Of a DNA stretch of 64,000 bases, positions 10,801 to 20,959 are shown piece by piece. Position 1 is the stretch's first letter; each line of letters begins with the position of its first letter. The DNA comes from Polytrichum commune (Eukaryota > Streptophyta > Polytrichopsida > Polytrichales > Polytrichaceae), in contig OX485804.1 of the NCBI GenBank assembly GCA_950295325.1, forward strand, positions 26,908,001 through 26,972,000, written 5' to 3'. Both the position numbers and the translations under genes were made by a program. A model generated the notes under the pieces. It did not search any database and had not been told where the DNA came from. It worked only from the letters and a program-made list of their open reading frames with translations.

Positions 10801-11661
10801 ACGAACGCACGTTCGTAAGTTTGAATGTCAAAGAACTTGAAAATTTGAATGTCAAAGATATTTACGAACGTTCGTTCGTAAACTCACCTTCCATTGTGGA
10901 GACGGCGTCTTCGCGTTCTCCCTTTCTTTAGGGGGGCACCCGTGGGCGACCCAGACGTCCCTTGCAGCCACTATGTTGGCTGCCCACGACGCCTCGAAGG
11001 CCTTGATTTTGTTTCCGGAGTTGAGTAAGGTGGATATCTTCCGCAGCTTGTCCCAATCGTCCGACCACACCAAGAACGCCTTCCAGTAGCGCAAGTCCTC
11101 CTTCAGCTCATGCTGGAAGTTGTCGTCCTTGAGAATTATTTGGGACGCCTCCAAGCTGTGTTGGCCGTCTATGATCCAGAACTCTCCATTCTGGATCCGT
11201 GGCCAGTCCTTCTCCGTCGGACGGGATGTCAGCCCCTTCGGCATGACGCAGACGGTCTGCCTGTCCCACTTGACGTTGTTCATTAGATTATTTATCTGCC
11301 ACTTCACACCACCGCTTTCGCGAGAGCGAACCACCCATTTGTTGGGGGACATCTCGCACTTGAAGCAGTCCACGTTGAATGTGAAGTGGCGTCCCATGGG
11401 CCAGCAATCCTTCGAGTAGTTGTTGAAGTCTCGAAGGATCCTCGTGGCCTTCACAGCGTCAGGGTTCTCACCCTTTTTCAAGGGGGTGGGCATTACGACA
11501 GGCGAGGTCACCTCTGCGGTCTCCGTTACTCCCGATTTCTCCATCTCCTCCCTTGTCCTCTTCGATGGCGTGGAGTGTCTACTGGGGCCCTCCGTCGCCC
11601 TGCTAGCGGAAGGCACAGGCCTGGGTGCACTTCTAGATCCTCCTGCCCCTGATGTGGATGG
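7852..11661 (-). CDS. DGQHS-motif protein, 3' part (rest of gene beyond inserted E1)
   Basis: Three exon segments on the minus strand: 11661-10888 (258 codons), 10766-9441 (442 codons) and 9300-7852 (482 codons plus TGA). The introns of 121 and 140 bp have clean GTGAG/GTAAGC donors and CTGCAG/TCTCAG acceptors, all phase 0. The first segment is in frame with 22853-22332 across the retrotransposon, giving about 1356 residues in total. FWIIDGQHSLEASQ lies near residue 339; DGQH resembles the DGQHR motif of DndB-like proteins, but no wider similarity can be claimed. The middle exon (..GIPGASRQGGKD, FYDPFMAKF) is unrecognised. The last exon has an acidic stretch, a charged coiled coil (about residues 1075-1135) and a Pro/Gly-rich tail. 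ACGAACG palindromes lie in both introns and twice inside the last exon in frame. Confidence 0.75.
7929..7944. repeat. ACGAACG palindrome inside coding exon
   Basis: A perfect core with CG centre lies in the last exon of the DGQHS gene, read as VTNARS on the minus strand without breaking the frame. The homologous place in the duplicate near 28000 lacks the palindrome. Confidence 0.85.
8305..8320. repeat. ACGAACG palindrome inside coding exon
   Basis: A perfect core with CG centre in the last exon of the DGQHS gene, read as LRTRVRES on the minus strand. It keeps the frame in a low-complexity acidic/Pro-rich part of the protein. Confidence 0.85.
9330..9418. repeat. Palindrome pair inside intron 9301-9440
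   Basis: Perfect cores at 9330-9345 (centre TG) and 9403-9418 (centre AG) occupy the acceptor-proximal and donor-proximal parts of a 140-bp intron. Each is self-complementary and also complementary to the other. Confidence 0.88.
10801..10879. repeat. Palindrome pair inside intron 10767-10887
   Basis: Perfect cores at 10801-10816 (centre CA) and 10864-10879 (centre TT). The donor-side copy starts within a few nucleotides of GTGAG; the other ends about 30 nt before the acceptor. Confidence 0.88.
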
Positions 11662-11666
11662 TTTCC
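11662..11666. repeat. Target-site duplication of E1, left copy (TTTCC)
   Basis: TTTCC directly precedes TGTGAGG at 11667 and recurs directly after ..CTCACA at 22332-22336. Removing E1 and one copy restores the open frame of the host exon. Confidence 0.93.
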
Positions 11667-13767
11667 TGTGAGGCCAAACCCCCCACCCTTAAGCGTCCGT
11701 AGTCCGAGTAGTAGGTTTGGGCTCACATTCCTCCGCGGTATTGGATTTGGACTTGGATGAGTCCATAGTGCAAGGTTCACCCTTCAAGTGGTCTTGGATT
11801 TAACTGGAATTTCACTTTTAACAACTCAATGTACAATTTCAATACGTATGTGGAGAATGCACAAGTTAACTATGTTATTTTAACCTCCTTATGCTCGGGT
11901 GCTATTTTGTCTTTGTTTGCTTCTAACGTCCATCCGGCCGCTTTAGCTACACAAGCCCTTAAGGATATCCCTCTCCTAAATGGAGTCCGTGCCGTTGACT
12001 CTATACTACCACTTGAACTATCACTTGTGTATTCCGTATCGCTACTATAAGAGGTCTCACTTGGTGTCTCCATACCGTACATAAGCCTTTAAGTATTAAG
12101 AAATACTTATGTGACTTATGTCAATCTCTCCCTCGCACCTTTGGTCTTTGCTTCCTTTGTCTTGCCATCGCGAGAGTGCTCCACATTCTCCATTAATTTG
12201 TGCACGTGATTTATTTTTAAAGAGAGGATGCAAGTGTTTAAAAAAACACTATTCTCTATAGTCAATCTCAAATACATTTACTTGTGAAAGCCACCATAAC
12301 ACTAACTAGCATAATGTAACTAACTACTTGTCTATGAGCTAATTAGGTAGGCTATCTACTAAGCTCCTTCATGAACCCATCTCTTTACTTTCTAATTACA
12401 TAAACCTAGCTCCTTCATAAACCCAGCTCCTTCATGAACCCAGCTCCTTAGCTTCTAACTAAACAAACCCAGGTCCTTCATAAACCCAGCTCTTTACTTT
12501 CTAACTAAACAAACCCAGGTCCTTCATAAACCCAGGTCCTTCATGAACCCACAACTTTGTAGTTGTAATCCCCAACTACCTCACTAATTATTCAAGCCCT
12601 TAACTAATCTTCCTACCTAATTTCCCTAATTCTACTAACAACCCCTTTCTAATCACACAATTCTTCTCTAATCCTAAAATCCTAAAATCCTAGAGAGGAG
12701 AGGGGGAGAGAGAATTTCCTAACTTCACTAAGACTAACTAATCCACACAAGTATATTTTTGCACTCATCACAACATCAAGTGCTCAACTCTTAAACATGG
12801 AACTTGCAACCACGTGTATTCAAAACATGAACTTTAAGTACCACAAATTGGAATCATGAATTAACTTTAAAATCCTTCACGTCAACACTAATTCTACCAA
12901 GAGGTCAAGCCCTCTTCAAGGCTAACAAGCCTTGGCTCTCAAACTAAAAACTAAGCACACACATGTGCTCCAATATGGCTTCCCACACCCACACTTATAA
13001 CTCGTGGGGTGCCTTGGAGCACAAAGGAAAGAGAGGATGAGTGAGGGAAGAATGAGGGATTATATAGTAAGCTTGAGGGGGTGAGCACCCTCAAGGCTCA
13101 CGATAAGCCCTTGAGATTTCCTCCTACTTAGTAGGCGCCAATCCTATCTTCTAAGTCTTCCTCCCTCAAATGATCAACAAGGATCCTAATTCGAACATTT
13201 AACTAGCCTTGGCTTTCTACCTACCACACTTTACCAAACTTGGGATGCTTCAACCCAAACTTAGCCTCCTTCGCTTTCCGCCGCCATAACTTTCTCCCCT
13301 TACTTTCCCAAATCGTCGCTCACCACTTAATTCAAACCACGATGCTTAACTCGTGATTTGATTGGTGCTTTGAGAATTTGCTTATCCTCCACCTTGCATT
13401 CTTCCTTGGGCCTTCCCCATTAAGTGGCCATGATGAGGTGGTCCACTTGTGCGCTCCATGTGATCCTCCATTCATCCCAATTCGAAAGCACTTGCCTCTT
13501 GAGTCACTTTGGTTGTCTCCATCCATTTGTACTAGCCTACTCACTAACTACTCAATCCAAGTTCTCCTTACCTATCCTCATTCACTCAAATCCTTCCGAA
13601 GGTAAAAACACAATAACAACTCACATCCTAGCCTCTTACAACATGGTACTTCTAAGACTAACATTTCACTCTTTTTATATTTTTGTGAAGTAACATGCTA
13701 CTTCAAAGTGCATCAACTAACGTTTCAAGGGTCTAAGACTAAATGTGGGCACCCTTTTGGGCTCACA
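11667..13767 (-). repeat. E1 3' LTR, the longest LTR (2101 bp)
   Basis: On the minus strand it starts TGTGAGCCCAAAAGG (13767) and ends TTTGGCCTCACA (11667). It holds a TATATAA box (13066-13060) and a run of 15-17-bp repeats around 12390-12560 (CCCAGGTCCTTCATAAA-like). It is the only one of the four LTRs without an internal deletion and serves as the reference. Confidence 0.93.
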
Positions 13768-13828
13768 TAATTGGCGACCATCGGGGGATGAATCCAAACA
13801 TCTCTTGCTCCAAGGGTAAGTTGCCTAG

Positions 13829-16228
13829 TCAAGCTCGGTACTCCTTACATCTACTTCCCGATGTACGGGTAGGAAAGAGCTCACCATTCAACGTTTCCAA
13901 TTGAATTGAATTATTAGGAAAGACCTCATAGACAAGGTAAGGTCCTAACCATACCGCATCGAATTTCGCCGGAAATTCAAGCTTTCGTGCGTCTTGAATC
14001 ATGACCATCATTCCCGGTGTTAGGGCCCTTCTCTTATGTCGTTTGTCGAAAGTAATCTTTCTCCTTCTTTGGATTGCCTCAATATGTTGAGCCGCCATTC
14101 TCCTCCCTTCGTCAAGTGCTTCCAAATCGGTTAGTCGATTTCGTAAGGATTGACTTTCGGTAAGTCTCGTACTCACGGCCACCCTAAGTGACTCGACTTC
14201 ATATTCGATTGGTAGTGTCGCTTCAAGACCATAGACTAAGGAAAATGGTGTAGCACGCGTAGTTACCTTATAGGTTGTACGGTATGCCCAAAGTGCCGCC
14301 GTTAGTTTCGTATCCCAATCCCGCTTCGAGTCTATAACCGTCTTGCGTAGTATACTCACCAAAATTCCGTTAACCCTTTCCGTTTGTCCATTGGTTTGTG
14401 GGTGGTAGGGAGTAGTCTTCCGGTGATCAATTTTAAATTTCTCTGTCATCTCTCGAATCAAGTCATTCAAAAAGTGAGTACCCCTATCGCTTACTAGGAT
14501 CTTCGGCACCCCGAACCGCGAAATTATGTTTTCGTACATAAATGTTGCCGCGTGTTCCGCCGTGTCGGTCTTCACCGCTTTGGCTTCCGCCCACTTGGTG
14601 AGGTACTCGGTTGCCACCACAATATATTTCATTCCTTTTGAAGATTGGGGATGGACCTCACCCACATAGTCGATGCCCCATTTTTCGAAAGGAATTAAGG
14701 GTAATGATACATGTAAAGGCATCTCCATTCTAAGGTCGTCTCGGGCATACCGTTGGCAAGCGTCGCATTTCCTTACATAGTCATGGGCGTCCTTAAATAG
14801 TGTAGGCCAAAAGTAGCCCGCTCTAAGTATTTTTTGCCCGGTGAGTTGACCCGAGAAGTGACCGCCGCAAGCGCTATCGTGGCAAGCGATTAAAATCGCT
14901 TCAACCTCCGTTTTTGACACGCATCGTCGTAAAATACCATCGGACCCCCTTCTAAACAACCTATGGCCCACTACAACAAATTGCCTACTATTTACCCTCA
15001 CCTTCCTTCTCTCTTCTTTTGTCCACTCTTTGGGCAACTTGTGGGTTGTTAGAAATTCCACTATGCCCGCATACCACTCCGGTGTAGAAGTGACCACAAA
15101 GAGGCTATCATCTACTAACATATCATTTACCGGATTTTTTCCTATCTCCTCCGACAACCTAGACAAGTGGTCCGCTTGTAAATGCATACGACCCGGTTTA
15201 TATTCCACCGTGTAGTCGAATTCTTCTAATAACAAAACCCACCTAGCTAACCTACCACTTAACTCCGCCTTGTTAATTAGATACTTGATAGCCATGTGGT
15301 CAACAAAAAATACAACCGGGTTGCACATGAGGTAATGCCTAAACTTTTTAACGGAAAACACCATGGCTAGGCACTCCCTCTCCGTTGTAGAGTAGTTTCT
15401 TTCGGCGGGGGTCAATTGCTTACTCGCATAAGCTATAGGTTGATCCTTCTCTTTTTCTCCCGTTGCTTGACAAAGCGCACTCCCTATTGCCACATTACTA
15501 GCATCACAATAGACGTGAAAAGGTTTACCCCAATTGGGTGGTATCAACACCGGATAGGTGCTCAACCTATCCCGCAATTCCTCAAAGGCTTTTTGACAAG
15601 CATCCGTCCACTCGAATTTGACATCCTTTTTGAGCAAATGGGTAATGGGCACCGCTATCTTTGAAAAATTAGGAATAAGTTCCCGGTACCATCCCACATG
15701 TCCTAACAACTTAGAGATCCCCTTGGAATTGGTTGGAGTTGCCAAGTCGCTTATGGCCGCAATCTTATCCGGATCGGGTTCTCTACCTTTTTCACTAACA
15801 ACATAACCCAACAACACTCCCTTATTCACTCCCAAAAATGTCTTATCCGGGTTCAATGCTAACCTCATCTTCCTACACCTAACCAATGCCTCCCTAACAC
15901 AATGTAGGTGATCATCCACATTACTTTGTGTGCTAAAATCGTCCACAAAGACGGTCATGGATTTGAACAACAAGTCGGTGAAGATATACATTACTAATCG
16001 TTGGAAAGTAGCCGGGGCATTACATAACCCAAATGGCATCACTACCCACACAAAAGTACCCCAAGGTGTAGTAAAAGCCGTTTTATGGATATCTTGGAGG
16101 GCTATGGAAATTTGATTATAACCCGCATACCCATCCATAAAGGTATATCGCGAATGACCTCCAACCTCCTCAAGCAACAAGGTGATAAAAGGTAAGGGGA
16201 AGTGATCCTTTTGTGTGCACGAATTCAA
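13829..16228 (-). CDS. E1 ORF B: reverse transcriptase, RNase H, integrase
   Basis: About 799 codons. In order: reverse-transcriptase core with FMDGYAGYNQ, MPFGLCNAPATFQR and the catalytic FVDD near residue 95; RNase H beginning at FHVYCDASNVAIG with later ERECLAM and FFVDH; the integrase HHCC zinc finger (GGHF..CDACQRY); the catalytic core with WGIDYV, VSDRGTHF and GQTERVNG (D, D, E); and a C-terminal GPYLVYEV..FPTRTSG segment. The frame is intact. It is one nucleotide out of register with ORF A at a run of nine A. The natural N-terminus (..NGKLRVCVDYRKLNSC) lies upstream of the first usable codon counted here, overlapping the end of ORF A. Confidence 0.93.
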   Translation of the reverse strand: MNSCTQKDHFPLPFITLLLEEVGGHSRYTFMDGYAGYNQISIALQDIHKTAFTTPWGTFVWVVMPFGLCNAPATFQRLVMYIFTDLLFKSMTVFVDDFSTQSNVDDHLHCVREALVRCRKMRLALNPDKTFLGVNKGVLLGYVVSEKGREPDPDKIAAISDLATPTNSKGISKLLGHVGWYRELIPNFSKIAVPITHLLKKDVKFEWTDACQKAFEELRDRLSTYPVLIPPNWGKPFHVYCDASNVAIGSALCQATGEKEKDQPIAYASKQLTPAERNYSTTERECLAMVFSVKKFRHYLMCNPVVFFVDHMAIKYLINKAELSGRLARWVLLLEEFDYTVEYKPGRMHLQADHLSRLSEEIGKNPVNDMLVDDSLFVVTSTPEWYAGIVEFLTTHKLPKEWTKEERRKVRVNSRQFVVVGHRLFRRGSDGILRRCVSKTEVEAILIACHDSACGGHFSGQLTGQKILRAGYFWPTLFKDAHDYVRKCDACQRYARDDLRMEMPLHVSLPLIPFEKWGIDYVGEVHPQSSKGMKYIVVATEYLTKWAEAKAVKTDTAEHAATFMYENIISRFGVPKILVSDRGTHFLNDLIREMTEKFKIDHRKTTPYHPQTNGQTERVNGILVSILRKTVIDSKRDWDTKLTAALWAYRTTYKVTTRATPFSLVYGLEATLPIEYEVESLRVAVSTRLTESQSLRNRLTDLEALDEGRRMAAQHIEAIQRRRKITFDKRHKRRALTPGMMVMIQDARKLEFPAKFDAVWLGPYLVYEVFPNNSIQLETLNGELFPTRTSGSRCKEYRA

Positions 16229-16232
16229 TTTC

Positions 16233-19200
16233 CTATAGTCGACACAAACCCTTAATTTCCCATTTTTTTTTCTTTACTAAGACCATAGGAGAAACCCAAT
16301 CCGTGATTTCCACCGGCTTGATAAACCCGGCCTTCAATAACCTTTCCAATTCCGCTTTCACCAACAATTGCAATTGAGGATTCATCCTCCTCTCCTTTTG
16401 TCTAATTGGCCTCGCCCCCGGAATTAAAGGAATCCGGTGCTCTACCATTTCCCTAGGAATTCCCTTAAGCTCATCGTAGGACCATGCAAAAGTATCACTA
16501 AACTCATCCACCAAATTGCTATACTCCCTAACCTCTTTCTCCCCCAATTTGGAGCCCATCTTCATTTGTCGGGTTTTTCCATTCTTTAATTTCACATCCA
16601 CGTACCGCCAATCCGCTTCCGACACATGTGCTTGCTCCTCTTTGTTCCGATACCAATCGGAAGGCACATTGGGGTAATCTTTCACATCTTGACCTACAAC
16701 TATCCCCGTAGACGTGGTCTTGAAATGTAAAGGCTCCTCCAATTTCGATGACTCAATAATCACATCCTCCTCTTGAGTCCCATCTACATGAATTAAACTA
16801 ACCTCACCCTCTTCCACGTCATCTACCCAAGGTGTTAACCCACCGCTAATCCACTCTTCCTCGGTGAGCACCTCACATGGCTCCAACAATGAGCCCTCTC
16901 CTAAACTAACACTAGGAAATTCACTCCCTAAGCCTACTTGGTGAAATGTAACCATTACATCAACCTCGGACTCGGGGTACTCCCTTAGCCATTGGGCATA
17001 ATCCCCATTATCCCCATAATTGTAAAAATTAGGACCTAGACTTCCCGAGCCCGAATCTATAACAACCCTTTGACCTTCGGGATGGACGACTCCCACCAAT
17101 GCCTTGCCAATCTCATTCTCGTTTAAGTCATCAATTTCCTTCTCCAATGGCAAATACATCTCCTTCTTCATCCATCCTTCTAATGAACCAATGGACACTA
17201 TGACCCTATTACCCTCCGGACCATAAGTGATGGATGGTTTAGGTCCACCCCAATTGACCATAGCATTCGCCATCCGCAACCAAGGCCTACCTAGCAAAAT
17301 GGGAAAGGTGTCCTTGTTGGAGTGCATTTTAATGACATGGAAGGTGACCAAGTACTCCTCACCTCCCGTAGTCATTCTACAATCCTTGATCATCCCCAAA
17401 GGCGTAGTCGAACTTTGATTTGCCATATTTATGACCAAAGGTGAAGGCCCCGTGAGTCCAAGTCCCAATTTTTTCATAGTATCCTCCGGTAGTATATTTA
17501 GACTACTCCCTCCGTCGACTAGCACATTAGGAACCACCTTATCTACTATAACAACTTCTATTTCTATAGCTTTCACGTCTCTTCCACCTTGTGATTGGAT
17601 CCTAGCGGCTATTTTAGCTTTCACCTTCCTCATCCTCTTGTGTACCGGCATTCCCTCCTTTAATGTTTTCCTTGCCGTGGGTGAAATTTCCAATAGTTGG
17701 CCGAAAGTAATATCCGCCTTGAGTGTACTAAGGTCCGCCCACAAGTCGTACCCGGTAGATCTTTCCACCTTAGAATTACCCACTACGTCGAATTCGTCTA
17801 CGGGAACCCCCGGTCCTTCCCATTCACCCACATCGCTATTATCCAAGTCATGTACCGCATTAGTCCTCTCCCTATCTTGTAAAATTATATTTTCCCTCTC
17901 CACATCCTTAGTAGCTCTTCTAGCTACCCTATCCAACTCGGAGAGATTAATCTCTTCATCCGAAGAGTAATTTCCTTGCTCTCCTATTCCTACCTCCAAC
18001 GGGGCATCCCCTCTCCTAGCCCTAGTAGTTACCGCTAGTGCAGGTGCTTCTTCAACCACACCCTTACCCTTCACTAACTCATATGTAATAGCATTGGTGT
18101 GAGGAGGCCATTGACTTTGCTCCTCTCCAATTCTCGTTGGGAGAGGAAGCATGTCATCACATGTGGCCTCCAACACTCCATCCATGAACCTAACATCTTG
18201 GGAGTTAGATGGTCCCGGATCCGTTGGAGGCGCTTGTCTCCCGTTACTACCATTAGGTGGAACTCCTTGTCTATTTTGTATTGGAATGTAACCGGTTGTA
18301 GTTTGCAAGCCCGCCGGTGGATGAAAAGTTTGCCTAGCATTACTATGGTCATAGTATAAGTTAGGTGGCCTAAGTTCATTGGCCGGTACTCCTTGTGGCC
18401 TAGCACCTCGCATATTATCCCTTGCTTGTTGTTGTGGATTAGCCACCGGGTAAGGGACATTAATTATTTTGTCCGGTTGGCGACACGTATCCGAGGGATG
18501 ACTTCCTCCACAATTGCTACAATTAAACTCTTGACCTTCGGACCAACATTGTCCTTGAGCGTGCCACCTTCCACAAAAGGGATGAAATTCCTTCTTCTCT
18601 AAATTTTGGCCACCTTGCCCTCTAGGTTGTGGTCCTCTATTGCTTCCATTTCCATAGTGAGGTGGCGCTTGACCTCGTTGATTTTGTTGAGGTGGGTTAC
18701 CGTTTCCTCTTTGGTCACGGTTTTGTCCACTTCTACAAAATTGACGCGTGTGGCCCGGTTGGCCACATTGGACACACCATAATCCGGAAGAATGCCTACC
18801 CGACTCAACCGGGGGTGGAGGCCCCGGTTGTTGACTCCGGATCATTAATGACATTTGATCCGTGAGGCTTTGCATTTGTTTTATCATAGCCTCTTGGAAT
18901 CCTAGTTGGCTAGCACCTAGTCTTCTCTCAACCTCCTCCAAGTGTGGATCCGTTCTAGGGGCCGGTAGTGCCAAAAGAGGTGCCGGTTCCCTAACCGCTA
19001 AAGGTCGGGGACCGGTGTCCACAATGGCATATGGAATTTGGTCCTCATACTTAGCGGGTTCTACCGCTACCACCCTAGGGCGTATGGGGATGAATTGTGG
19101 GATCAATTCATCCTCCCTTCTCCATAGCCTTTCGTGATCTTTATCCAAGTTTTCAATATCTCTAGCCGCACGCTTGGCATCCGCCAAGGTCAAGGGATTC

Positions 19201-20069
19201 CTTTCTAGAACACCCCTAATAGTTCCGGACTTAAAAAACCCTTGAATGAAAAATTGCTTTAGCGTGTCGTCGTTGAGCATGGTACCCACAAATCTAGTGC
19301 ACACTAAATCAAACCTCCTAATGTAAGCCGAAATTTCTTCCTCCCTTCCTTGCTTCAATGACGACAATGCCCTTAATGCGGTACTTTGACCCACTTCCGG
19401 CCTAAATTCGTTAAGAAACTCCCTTTGTAATTGTTCCCATCCCCTAAAATGTCCCTCGGCATGATCCCGATACCATTCATAGGCTTCCCCCTCTAGAGTG
19501 GTAGGAAACCACACTAACCAATAACCCGGGTCGGTTATGAGGAAGCTAGCCAACCGTTCGATATACCGTTCCATGTGCCGAGAGGGGTCCTCATCCTTGG
19601 TCCCATAAAATTTAGGGAGATGAGATGGCATATCCATCGCCGCTAAATTTTGTGGAACCACAATTGGTAGGCCTCTTGGCCTAACCAATGGGTCTATTGG
19701 AGGTATAGGAGGTATGGGCGGAATTGGGGGTATGGGTGGTGGATCCATCCCCCGTTCCTCGGCCATGGTGACCGGTGAACTATTCAACAATCCCCTATCA
19801 ACTTCTACCGGGAATTCTTCTCTAAGTGTGTAATTTTCCGAAGAAGTTTCACCACTCAATTTGGAGGGAGTGATCTCCTCTTCAAGTTGAGCTCCAAGTT
19901 CTAAGGTGTCTAGAATTGACCTAGTCCTAGGTTCGACGTTCAAACAACTCTCTATTCTAACATTATCTTGTTCTAATCTATCACTGATTTTAGAGGACCG
20001 CCTCTTTCGAGTAGATTTCTCTAGTCCTACTATCAAACTTGGTTTTTGTGAGCGAGTCCTACCTTGCAT
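16233..20069 (-). CDS. E1 ORF A: Gag, protease and start of reverse transcriptase
   Basis: 1278 codons starting at ATG 20069 (MQGRTRSQK). A proline-isoleucine repeat (PPIPPIPP) lies near residue 112, the retrotransposon Gag domain (LPKFYGTKDED.. to ..EEEISAYIRRFDL) at about 150-310, a CCHC knuckle (CVQCGQPGHTRQFC) at 432-445 and a second near-knuckle (CSNCGGSHPSDTC) near 517. The aspartic protease motif VLVDGGSS is near 850. The last ~80 residues are the N-terminus of reverse transcriptase, ending SPMVLVKKKKWEIKG.. where the frame leaves the conserved KKKNGKLRVCVDYRKLN. It differs from the E2 copy at about three residues (G/S near 182, D/N near 343, I/V near 1071). Confidence 0.93.
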   Translation of the reverse strand: MQGRTRSQKPSLIVGLEKSTRKRRSSKISDRLEQDNVRIESCLNVEPRTRSILDTLELGAQLEEEITPSKLSGETSSENYTLREEFPVEVDRGLLNSSPVTMAEERGMDPPPIPPIPPIPPIPPIDPLVRPRGLPIVVPQNLAAMDMPSHLPKFYGTKDEDPSRHMERYIERLASFLITDPGYWLVWFPTTLEGEAYEWYRDHAEGHFRGWEQLQREFLNEFRPEVGQSTALRALSSLKQGREEEISAYIRRFDLVCTRFVGTMLNDDTLKQFFIQGFFKSGTIRGVLERNPLTLADAKRAARDIENLDKDHERLWRREDELIPQFIPIRPRVVAVEPAKYEDQIPYAIVDTGPRPLAVREPAPLLALPAPRTDPHLEEVERRLGASQLGFQEAMIKQMQSLTDQMSLMIRSQQPGPPPPVESGRHSSGLWCVQCGQPGHTRQFCRSGQNRDQRGNGNPPQQNQRGQAPPHYGNGSNRGPQPRGQGGQNLEKKEFHPFCGRWHAQGQCWSEGQEFNCSNCGGSHPSDTCRQPDKIINVPYPVANPQQQARDNMRGARPQGVPANELRPPNLYYDHSNARQTFHPPAGLQTTTGYIPIQNRQGVPPNGSNGRQAPPTDPGPSNSQDVRFMDGVLEATCDDMLPLPTRIGEEQSQWPPHTNAITYELVKGKGVVEEAPALAVTTRARRGDAPLEVGIGEQGNYSSDEEINLSELDRVARRATKDVERENIILQDRERTNAVHDLDNSDVGEWEGPGVPVDEFDVVGNSKVERSTGYDLWADLSTLKADITFGQLLEISPTARKTLKEGMPVHKRMRKVKAKIAARIQSQGGRDVKAIEIEVVIVDKVVPNVLVDGGSSLNILPEDTMKKLGLGLTGPSPLVINMANQSSTTPLGMIKDCRMTTGGEEYLVTFHVIKMHSNKDTFPILLGRPWLRMANAMVNWGGPKPSITYGPEGNRVIVSIGSLEGWMKKEMYLPLEKEIDDLNENEIGKALVGVVHPEGQRVVIDSGSGSLGPNFYNYGDNGDYAQWLREYPESEVDVMVTFHQVGLGSEFPSVSLGEGSLLEPCEVLTEEEWISGGLTPWVDDVEEGEVSLIHVDGTQEEDVIIESSKLEEPLHFKTTSTGIVVGQDVKDYPNVPSDWYRNKEEQAHVSEADWRYVDVKLKNGKTRQMKMGSKLGEKEVREYSNLVDEFSDTFAWSYDELKGIPREMVEHRIPLIPGARPIRQKERRMNPQLQLLVKAELERLLKAGFIKPVEITDWVSPMVLVKKKKWEIKGLCRL
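16256..16275 (-). other. Frame change at A9 run in reverse transcriptase (E1)
   Basis: Nine T on the plus strand (A9 in sense). With eight A the conserved frame KKKNGKLRVC would be continuous. The same A9 is present in E2. Confidence 0.85.
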
Positions 20070-20936
20070 TCCATAAGAATCGATCGACCCTCACTTGACC
20101 ACACATAATCCTAGCAATTCCCCTCTTAATATTTTCACTTGTCTTGGTGTGGTTATAATTTTTTTAGGAGGTGAGGAAAAGAACCTGCAAGCCCACTTAG
20201 GTGAAAGAATCCCAATAGGGGATAGGCATGTTCATGTTAATTTTTTGGTTAAGTCGGAGCATCACCTCCGCACCTTCCCGCAAATTAACACTCACCACAA
20301 TACCGATTGTGAGGGGGTGACCTTCCGAGTAGATTATGTTAAAAGTCGAGGCTTCACCCTTCAACTTCTCACACCATCCACAATTTGGGAATTACCCTCT
20401 ACAACGGATAACAACAATCACGAGTACAAAAGGCATTCCTTAATTAGTTAATGAGTTCACTTTGAAGAAATAAACATACCTTGAGCAATCGCATCCCCCT
20501 GTGAGTTAGCACTCCCCTCAATCGTGACTCAATGTAACAACACCATAAACTTTGTGAAATATTAATTTAATCTAGAGCATGAAATGACAACTCCCAAAAC
20601 TTTGAGACTCACCCCGAGGTGAGTGTCAAAGTTCAATGTCCTAAGGTGAATTTACCCTCTAATGTTTTAATGAGCTACTCGGTTATAGGTTCCTTTTAAG
20701 TTCTTAGCAAATCCCCAAAAAGGTTGAGGACGTACCTTCGCCGCGCTCCTTCCTCAAAAATGAATTTGCGTAATTGACAATGCAATTCATTCCAAGGAAT
20801 AGTTGAAATACAATGAATTCAAATGTAACCCAAAGAGAGAATACTTACCGAGTTTCGGGTGCTCCTTCCCTTCTCTCAAGTTTGTGTCTCCAATTTTTCC
20901 TAGTCGCCTCCAAGTCTTGTAACTACCTTCCGCTTC

Positions 20937-20955
20937 GCTCCCGGCGGACGCACCA
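20937..20955 (-). promoter_or_regulatory. E1 primer-binding site
   Basis: In sense, TAAT follows the 5' LTR end CTCACA, then TGGTGCGTCCGCCGGGAGC, beginning TGG as expected for complementarity to a tRNA 3' CCA end. It is not the tRNA-Met type. The primer tRNA was not identified. Confidence 0.7.
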
Positions 20956-20959
20956 ATTA

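Noticed and set aside
17431-17970. Plus-strand frames within E1 and minus-strand frames within E2
   Set aside because: Antisense shadows of the Gag-Pol frames; they mirror each other in the two copies and have no known domain.
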